Positions 58,690 to 64,000 of a stretch of 64,000 nt of DNA are shown in pieces. A model generated the notes under the pieces. The model had not been told where the DNA came from. It made no database searches and was given only the letters and a program-made list of their open reading frames with translations. The position numbers were made by a program, and so were the translations under genes. The number at the start of each line of letters is the position of its first letter. The first letter of the stretch is position 1. The stretch spans positions 97,064,036 to 97,128,035 of the forward strand of contig CM043947.1 in NCBI GenBank assembly GCA_014529385.2, in the 5' to 3' direction. Source of the stretch: Adiantum capillus-veneris. Lineage: Eukaryota > Streptophyta > Polypodiopsida > Polypodiales > Pteridaceae.

Positions 58690-58755
58690 TTCGTTGTTAT
58701 TACCACGTTTATTACCGTTGTTATTACCGCGCATATTACGGTTGTTATATGCGAC
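58690..58755 (+). repeat. CACTA subterminal repeats, left
   Basis: Four copies of T(T)ATTACC(G), spaced 13-15 bp, about 165-230 bp inside the CACTA terminus. The reverse complement recurs at the other end. Confidence 0.75.
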
Positions 58756-58801
58756 AACCAAATTTAGCACCTAAACTTTCAAATTCTGGCTTAACCCCTC
58801 T

Positions 58802-58816
58802 CCCCCCCCCCCCCCC
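58802..58816. repeat. Poly-C run, 15 bp
   Basis: Fifteen consecutive C just inside the left subterminal repeats of the CACTA element. Confidence 0.93.
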
Positions 58817-58866
58817 CTCAATAAAAATTAAAGAATATTGTATATAATTTCAAATTTAAAAGCAAA

Positions 58867-58890
58867 GAGAGAGAGAGAGAGAGAGAGAGA
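58867..58890. repeat. (GA)n microsatellite
   Basis: GA repeat of about 24 bp, continuing as AAAGA-rich purine sequence to about 58925. Confidence 0.9.
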
Positions 58891-59079
58891 AAGAAAGAAA
58901 GAGAAAGAGGGGGGAGAAGGAGGCAGGGGATATAAGATTACACTTGGTTACAACTAAAATAATCATTGTCGATTGATTAACATAATTGAGCATACTCTCA
59001 AATCTAAAGAGAGGAAGAGGGGGGAGAGAGAGATGAATGGATTACACGACCAAAAAACTTCATAACTGCAAATTTATGT

Positions 59080-59565
59080 TTATGAATCATATTCCAAAAG
59101 ATCTCTACATGAAGCATCATCCAATTCTAAGCCCATGGCTCCTAAATCAATAAAGAGAGAAACGGAATTGTCATTTGTGGATGCATTGCCTTCATCATCT
59201 TCAAGTTTGTCATCCTCCATCTCATCATCTTCATCATCATGATGAAGATGATTGTCATGATGATTGTCATCATCATGACAATCATCCTCGCTAAGACTTG
59301 TCACCGTCGGACTTGATTCATCGACCTCCCTCTCCTCTATTTCCACCTCATCTAAAGTCGAAGGTGGAAGAGGGTCGAAGATAGTCTCCACTTTATTAGT
59401 GAAAAAATGGTTCTCCCCCGAGGTGTTACGAGAATTACGAACCAAAGTTTTGGTCGGTGGATTTGTGGGATATATATGACCTATAAAATAGAAGCTCAAA
59501 GTGAGTAACATTGGTATAACTAACACTACAAGCAAATAAGAATAAAAAAGGTACATGTCACTCAC
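59080..59565 (-). CDS. Acidic His/Asp-rich C-terminal exon of the CACTA gene
   Basis: An uninterrupted 161-codon frame follows the DUF4216-type segment on the minus strand. It begins with a hydrophobic stretch (LFYSYLLVVLVIPMLLTL) that may in fact be intron read through. It then contains VETIFDPLPPSTLDEVE and a long D/H/E-rich run (positions about 59340-59190, DDCHDDDNHHDNHLHHDDEDD). TNP2-type proteins often end in an acidic tail. It ends at a stop near 59080. The internal ATG is probably not a real start. Confidence 0.5.
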   Translation of the reverse strand: MSDMYLFYSYLLVVLVIPMLLTLSFYFIGHIYPTNPPTKTLVRNSRNTSGENHFFTNKVETIFDPLPPSTLDEVEIEEREVDESSPTVTSLSEDDCHDDDNHHDNHLHHDDEDDEMEDDKLEDDEGNASTNDNSVSLFIDLGAMGLELDDASCRDLLEYDS

Positions 59566-59856
59566 CTACTCACAATTGCGCGGTAAAACTAAATTGCCAT
59601 ACCTCCCTATGTGATGCACACTAGAGTCCACCATGTAGAGTTCATTCTCATGTCGTCTAGACACATTTGTAAACCACTTGCATTTAAAGATGAAGGTATG
59701 AAAGGTTCTAAAATTAACCTTTACTATCCTTTCAATTGTTCTACAGTACCTAGCTTCATCACCGTCTGTGTCAAATTTGCCCGTGATGGCACAATCCATG
59801 GTGGTTCTACGCTCATCAATGTGGCGTGTACAAAAGTGACGACCTTTTGACCACAT
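59566..59856 (-). CDS. CACTA TNP2 C-terminal domain (DUF4216-type)
   Basis: The minus-strand frame reads YCRTIERIVKVNFRTFHTFIFKCKWFTN and ends LYMVDSSVHHIGRYGNLVLPRNCE. The VxxF...FxCKWF pattern is the hallmark of the domain found at the C-terminus of plant CACTA transposase genes. Flanking frames suggest it is an exon of a larger spliced gene. No internal stop is present in about 95 codons. The catalytic DDE domain lies upstream in complete elements and is not recognised here. Confidence 0.8.
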   Translation of the reverse strand: MWSKGRHFCTRHIDERRTTMDCAITGKFDTDGDEARYCRTIERIVKVNFRTFHTFIFKCKWFTNVSRRHENELYMVDSSVHHIGRYGNLVLPRNCE

Positions 59857-59950
59857 AGAGTTAAAGAAAAGGCACTACAAAATAGAAAAATATATTAATT
59901 TATCAAATACATAATAAAGATAATTTCAAGAAATAGTGTCACAATATAGT

Positions 59951-60292
59951 TTAGGTATATGAGTACTCTACCTTTGGTACATATCCTCGTGCATACTCCC
60001 ATTCTTTGTTGGTGATGTCTTCTCCGCACGCTTTTGCCTCGGTCATTCTCTCATGAATCCACTCTGCACTAATGAGATCTGGGAAACATGCAAGGTGTCT
60101 AGTCACTGGGGGTGCCCTCCTTCCTCCATCTGCTTGTTTCCATGCTTCCCTCTCTTGCAAACACGTTGCCTTTGCCACTGTCCACAAGTCCACCCACTTG
60201 GTCATAATCTTTACATTGAGAATGCAAAAGTTATCAACCACTCGAGATAGATTCATATCCATGTTAAGTAGTTTCCCCTTTCCACTTGGCAA
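59951..60292 (-). CDS. Possible Transposase_24-like segment of the CACTA gene
   Basis: A 113-codon minus-strand frame with VDLWTVAKATCLQEREAW, GGRRAPPVTRHLACF, AEWIHERMTEAKACGEDITNKEWEYARGYVP. The layout of a basic N-terminal half, a G-G-R turn and a helical E-rich half resembles the plant Transposase_24 domain seen in En/Spm-type genes, but the match is by eye only. It lies between the two better recognised CACTA domains in the same orientation. Confidence 0.45.
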   Translation of the reverse strand: MPSGKGKLLNMDMNLSRVVDNFCILNVKIMTKWVDLWTVAKATCLQEREAWKQADGGRRAPPVTRHLACFPDLISAEWIHERMTEAKACGEDITNKEWEYARGYVPKVEYSYT

Positions 60293-60347
60293 GTGTCAAG
60301 TCATCCTTGCATCTTCCTCGTCTGACCACATGTGAGGCATTGAAGGA

Positions 60348-60659
60348 TCAACTTGTGCCAAAATACTCTGATATGTAAACAAATGCCTCTTGAACGATCC
60401 ACCCTTCAGCCATACATGCCTTTGGTTGAGACCGTAGCCGCACAAAATCTTTGAGAGTCTTTAAAAACCTCTCTAAGAAGAACATCCATTGTGTATGCAC
60501 TACTCCACATATAGCGATCTCCTCCACCACGTGAACCAAGAGGTGAATTTGACTAAGAAGGACCGATCGAGGAAATGCATCTTCAATGGCACACACAGTT
60601 TCTGTTGCAAGTGTTTGAGCAACAAGGATAGCATCTATTTCAATTTTCTTGGAGCTCAC
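60348..60659 (-). CDS. CACTA TNP2 domain (DUF4218-type)
   Basis: The minus-strand frame reads FPRSVLLSQIHLLVHVVEEIAICGVVHTQWMFFLERFLKTLKDFVRLRSQPKACMAEGWIVQEAF. The H-L-V-HxVEE, GxVHxxWM, ER-xxTLK-xVR and AEG-x-x-x-E series is the typical DUF4218 signature of CACTA transposase genes. An acceptor-like TTTTTTGCAG (minus sense, about 60675-60666) precedes it, so it looks like an exon. Part of this exon and its intron is duplicated at 60898-61184. Confidence 0.85.
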   Translation of the reverse strand: MSSKKIEIDAILVAQTLATETVCAIEDAFPRSVLLSQIHLLVHVVEEIAICGVVHTQWMFFLERFLKTLKDFVRLRSQPKACMAEGWIVQEAFVYISEYFGTS

Positions 60660-61184
60660 AAATCTGCAAAAAACACAAAAGGATACACTAAGTGCTAGTT
60701 GAAATTATTGTGTACATAAAAAGGTGTAGCTGAGTGGAGTCTTGTGGTGTACCTTACTAGCTCTCCTAGTTTGAAAATAGCGTCCCTAACTTTCTTGTCC
60801 CGACATATACACATACTCACCGACAGAATGAATTACAATGTAAATTAGGGAATAGAGGCAATGGTACACTTCACCTTGTCTAATTCTTCTTAGGCAAGTG
60901 TTTGAGCAGCAAGGATAGCATCTATTTCAATTTCCTTGGAGCTCACAAATCTGCAAAAAACACAAAAGGATACACTAAGTGCTAGTTGAAATTATTGTGT
61001 ACATAAAAAGGTGTAGTTGAGTGGAGTCTTGTGGTGTACCTTACTAGCTCTCCTAGTTTGAAAATAGCGTCCCTAACTTTCTTGTCCCGACATATACACA
61101 TACTCACCGACAGAATGAACTACAATGTAAATTAGGGAATAGAGGCAATGGTACACTTCACCTTGTCTAATTCTTCTTAGGCTA
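60611..61184. repeat. 287-bp tandem duplication inside the CACTA element
   Basis: 60611-60897 and 60898-61184 are tandem copies differing at about four positions (near 98.6% identity). The unit starts GTGTTTGAGCA and contains the start of the DUF4218 exon, its acceptor site and part of the intron. Confidence 0.95.
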
Positions 61185-61207
61185 GCATCCATGGTGCTTT
61201 AGGAAGC

Positions 61208-61479
61208 GGGTGAAAGCATGACTGGGTGGTACACTTTTATGGGTTGATTACTAGTTTTGAATAGCTGCACTATTAGACGTGGTGCGCGGTAAAAGTTTTG
61301 CAAATTAATTCTAAATTTGGTGCCAACAGCTTTTTAGATACTCCTCTTCAAGAGCTATCCAAAGATATATCACACACCTTGGGTTCTTCTATCTTTTTCA
61401 AACATATTACAACTATTAATTTTCCAAATAGTGATGTCCCGGACATAGCTTTGGTGTCCACCCAGTCATGCTTTCACCC
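61208..61479. repeat. 22-bp perfect inverted repeat, 228-bp loop
   Basis: The arms are 61208-61229 and 61458-61479 (core GTGAAAGCATGACTGGGTGG and its reverse complement). It lies directly after the tandem duplication and interrupts the TNP2 gene region, so it may be a small foldback insertion. Confidence 0.9.
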
Positions 61480-61722
61480 AAGAACAATCTTTCCATTTGT
61501 GGCACGCTGTGGAGTAGCAGAGGTGGGGAGATGTTTTAAAAGCCTCAAATCCTCCCCCGCACCCAAAGAGTCCTTCTTGCCAATAATGTGGTCTCAAAGT
61601 GCTCATCCTCTGCCTCAAAGTGCGATGAAGGCGCCATACGAGCTACGGACGTAGAGCCAACAGGAGGATCACCATGTGGTGCACCCAAATCGCCCAGTGG
61701 CTCTTGCCTCTGTCGTTTGGCC

Positions 61723-61977
61723 TTACGGACGATGCACCACCACCGAACACAGACCAATGGGGCACCTCCTCAAGTAGTGAGTTGCGCTATCATCTCTCCA
61801 AGCTCTTTTTTGAGGATGCCAAAGCCCTTCGTTCTCCACGTGCTCCAAAGCAATGTGCTTCAAGCGAGGGATTGCCCTTTTGCACTTGGCGCAAGGACAA
61901 GGTAGTTTTTCCTTGAGCCAATGATCTTGCTCTGGGCCTCCAGGGGGACCACGATCATCCCAGTCAATGTCCTGCAC
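61723..61977 (-). CDS. CACTA transposase-associated N-terminal zinc domain
   Basis: The minus-strand frame contains CPCAKCKRAIPRLKHIALEHVENEGLWHPQKRAW. The C-x-C-x-x-C start and HxxxxGxxxxYxxW-like end fit the Transpos_assoc domain at the N-terminus of CACTA TNP2 proteins. An upstream MQDIDWDD start is plausible but not certain. Downstream the frame runs out near 61723. The DDE core expected between it and the DUF4218 exon is missing. Confidence 0.65.
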   Translation of the reverse strand: MQDIDWDDRGPPGGPEQDHWLKEKLPCPCAKCKRAIPRLKHIALEHVENEGLWHPQKRAWRDDSATHYLRRCPIGLCSVVVHRP

Positions 61978-62261
61978 ACGTGAAATGTTGTTTATTTAGT
62001 CATGTGTCCTAAAAAATAAATAATTAGAAAAGCACTTAATTCCATTAGAAAAATTATATATAGTTAAAGTCAAAGGGAGTAAATGGAAATGAGTGTTAAA
62101 ATTATTTTTAACTAAACAAGAATTTAAAAAATACAATAAATAAACATTTAAAAGTACTACAAAATAAAGTATCCATAAAAATTAAAAATCTTCATTAAAA
62201 AAAACTCAAAAGGCTAAAAAATGAAATAATGTATAGCTAAAGGTAGAGGGAGTGGTTTGTA

Positions 62262-62279
62262 CCCCCCCCCCCCCCCCCC
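62262..62279. repeat. Poly-C run, 18 bp
   Basis: Eighteen consecutive C just inside the right subterminal repeat block. Confidence 0.93.
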
Positions 62280-62324
62280 AAACCTCGGATTTGTATGTAT
62301 CCATTTGAAATGACTGGCCGCGAT

Positions 62325-62380
62325 AATATAGGCGGTAATAGTCACGGTAATGGATGCGGTAATACCCACGGTAATATCCA
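62325..62380 (-). repeat. CACTA subterminal repeats, right
   Basis: Four copies of CGGTAAT(A), spaced 12-14 bp, are the reverse complement of the TATTACCG motif at 58690-58755. Translated, they give the artefactual Y-Y-R pattern. Confidence 0.75.
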
Positions 62381-62481
62381 CAATAATAACTGACACCTAA
62401 AATAGGCAAGAAGGCAGAGTATGCCGTGTATTTGCTGCATACTCTGCATTCTTGCTCTCCGCCATCGCTCCCAAGCTTCCT

Positions 62482-62499
62482 CCCCCCCCCCCCCCCCCC
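62482..62499. repeat. Poly-C run, 18 bp
   Basis: Eighteen consecutive C, followed by a CT-rich stretch to about 62570. Confidence 0.93.
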
Positions 62500-62731
62500 T
62501 CTCTCCCTTCCTCTCTCTCCTTCTCCAAGCCTCCCCCCCACCTCTCCCTTCCCCCTCTGTCCTTCTCCAAGCTTCCCAAGTTTTGTCGAAGAGGGTTTCG
62601 TCCAAGTTTTGGTGAAGGGGGTATTCCGCCATCGTCTTTGGAAGCTCAACCTAGTCGAAGCTCAACCACGCTACAAAGAAAGAGGTAAACACAAAAGCAC
62701 ATCCCCGCTCTTTCCCTTTTGTTTTCTACTA

Positions 62732-62732
<1 letters not shown>

Positions 62733-62766
<34 letters not shown>
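62733..62766. repeat. (CA)n microsatellite
   Basis: About 16 CA units with one TA interruption at the end. Confidence 0.95.
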
Positions 62767-62771
<5 letters not shown>

Positions 62772-62831
62772 ACGCATAAATCCAAAAATAAAAGAGAAAA
62801 TAGAAAATCCATAACGTACCTCATTCATTAG

Positions 62832-63005
62832 GAAATGGTTGCTTTGCACCGCTTGTTTGAAATAGTTGCTTTGCTAGGCACGTTTGGAAATGGTTGCTTT
62901 GCTAGGCACATTTGGAAATGATTGATTTGTTATGCACGTTTCAAAATGGTTTCTTTGCTAGGCACGTTTCAAAATGACTGATTTGTTATGCACACTTGGA
63001 AATAA
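62832..63005. repeat. 28-bp minisatellite, ~6 units
   Basis: Units start at about 62832, 62859, 62887, 62915, 62943, 62971 and 62999 (partial). Two unit types occur: GAAATGGTTGCTTTGCTAGG and GAAATGATTGATTTGTTATG, each followed by CACGTTT or a variant. Confidence 0.93.
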
Positions 63006-63026
63006 TTGTTTGGATAGAATGTTAGA

Positions 63027-63031
63027 TAGAA

Positions 63032-63088
<57 letters not shown>

Positions 63089-63344
63089 GATAAAGAGAGG
63101 GAGAGAGAGATAAATTTAAAGAGAGGGAGATAAATGGAGAAGGTTAAATAGAGAGAGAGGAGGAGGGAAATAGATAGAGAGGGAGAGAAGGAGAGAGAGA
63201 TAGATAAAGAGAGTGAGAGAGAAAGAGGGATAGAGGTAGATAAATATAGAGAGATAATTAATGAGAGGGAGATAAAGAGAGAATGAGAGAGAGAGAGAGG
63301 GAAAGAGGTAGATAAATAGAGAGAGATAACTAATGAGAGGGAGA

Positions 63345-63397
<53 letters not shown>

Positions 63398-63478
63398 GGA
63401 TAGGGATAGAAATAGAGAGAGAGAGAGAGAGAGAGATAAAGAGACAATGAGAGAGAGAGAGAGGGAAAGACAAAGATG

Positions 63479-63536
<58 letters not shown>

Positions 63537-63606
63537 TGTATGTATGTATGTATATATATATAGAGAGAGAGAGGGGGGGGAAGAGAGGGATAGGAATAGA
63601 AATAGA

Positions 63607-63648
<42 letters not shown>

Positions 63649-63728
63649 TAGATAGAAATAGAGAGAAAGAGGAAGAGAGGGAAAGAGGGAAAGAGGGAGA
63701 GGGAGAGAGAGGGAGAGATAGGAAAGCG

Positions 63729-63799
<71 letters not shown>

Positions 63800-63948
63800 G
63801 GGGAAAGAGGGAAAGAGGGGGAGATAGGGAGGGAGAAAGATAGAAAGAGAATGGGGGAAAGAGGGAAAGAGGGGGAGATAGGGAAGGAGAAAGATAGAAA
63901 GAGAGAGATATAGGAGTAGAGACAAAGAGGGAGATATAGATAGAGGAA

Positions 63949-63986
<38 letters not shown>

Positions 63987-64000
63987 GGAGAAAGAGAGAG
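63027..64000. repeat. ~1-kb GA-rich microsatellite tract
   Basis: Nearly pure AG/GATA/GGGA sequence to the window end. It is interrupted by (TA)n at about 63482-63508, (TATG)n at 63508-63552 and a short TA run. Frames across it encode only Ser-Leu or Arg-Glu repeats. Confidence 0.95.

Larger units (their letters stand above)
58527..62400 (-). mobile_element. CACTA (En/Spm) DNA transposon, right end not found
   Basis: The left end is CACTA at 58527, inserted in copia element 3. Genes run on the minus strand. From the right they are a transposase-associated zinc region (61977-61723), a DUF4218-type domain (60659-60348), a possible Transposase_24-like segment (60292-59951), a DUF4216-type domain (59856-59566) and an acidic tail. 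TATTACCG-type subterminal repeats lie near both ends (58690-58755, 62325-62380). The DDE core of TNP2 was not found. No TAGTG end was seen up to 64000, so the right end is undefined; 62400 is only the end of the subterminal block. Confidence 0.85.

Noticed and set aside
62206-62649. 147-codon minus-strand frame with repeated Y-Y-R and G-rich parts
   Set aside because: It runs through the CACTA subterminal repeats and poly-C runs, so the pattern is repeat-derived.
63022-63925. 269- and 141-codon Ser-Leu-rich minus-strand frames
   Set aside because: They are translations of the GA-rich tract and have no other composition.

Overview
This window looks like nuclear DNA from a land plant with a large, repeat-rich genome. 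The evidence is primer-binding sites that pair with plant initiator-Met and Asp tRNAs, Ty1/copia elements, a Ty3/gypsy chromovirus, a Ty3/gypsy element with two RNase H domains (the Tat/Ogre pattern), a CACTA (En/Spm) DNA transposon, and many long GT/GA microsatellites. The lineage cannot be fixed from the sequence; a fern, lycophyte, gymnosperm or large-genome angiosperm would all fit. I found no convincing host gene, tRNA gene, rRNA gene or CRISPR array. Almost every coding stretch is a decayed mobile-element gene.

Layout. 1-890: internally deleted copia fragment on the minus strand. 891-4637: non-coding, with a 71-bp direct repeat, GA and GT microsatellites and two TATA boxes. 4638-7285: an LTR-type promoter, an AT-rich leader holding about eleven copies of a ~152-bp tandem repeat, and a short gag-like ORF. 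7287-12373: a copia element (partial LTR, PBS, gag, PR, IN, RT, RNase H, PPT, LTR) with at least eight disabling lesions. 12374-20800: mostly gene-free, with a decayed minus-strand gag (15.0-17.3 kb) and a very long (GT)n(GA)n tract.

20.8-36 kb is a chain of truncated elements. A gypsy element has an LTR end at 22867, a tRNA-Asp PBS and a gag with two zinc knuckles up to 27.13 kb. It breaks into a second copia element whose 3' half (27.13-28.84 kb, minus) is inverted against its 5' half (28.85-31.70 kb, plus). This breaks into a chromovirus present as a plus-strand gag/PR/RT piece (31.7-33.16 kb) and a minus-strand RT-RNase H-integrase-chromodomain piece (33.23-36.01 kb). The two pieces share a 412-bp inverted repeat that is 99% identical.

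36.01-42.3 kb: a minus-strand Tat/Ogre-like element (gag, PR, RT, RNase H, second RNase H). Its RT is interrupted by a 1.27-kb insertion with 15-bp target duplications, placed in the loop of a 19-bp hairpin. 42.3-48 kb: GC-rich then AT-rich non-coding DNA with two short gypsy/protease fragments and a pair of covarying palindromes. 47.97-50.56 kb: a decayed ~850-codon gene for a coiled-coil protein that I cannot assign to a known family; this is the best candidate for an undescribed element. 50.6-55.9 kb: non-coding, with an interspersed hairpin-like repeat, GA-rich DNA and an LTR with adjacent PBS. 56.1-58.5 kb: a small LTR and a scrambled copia remnant. 58.527-62.4+ kb: a CACTA transposon inserted in that copia's zinc knuckle, carrying recognisable C-terminal transposase-gene domains and an internal exon/intron duplication. 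62.8-64.0 kb: a 28-bp minisatellite and about 1 kb of GA-rich DNA.

The genes do not form a shared pathway. They are independent mobile-element modules, each supplying capsid (gag), protease, integrase/transposase and reverse-transcriptase/RNase H functions, most of them now broken.
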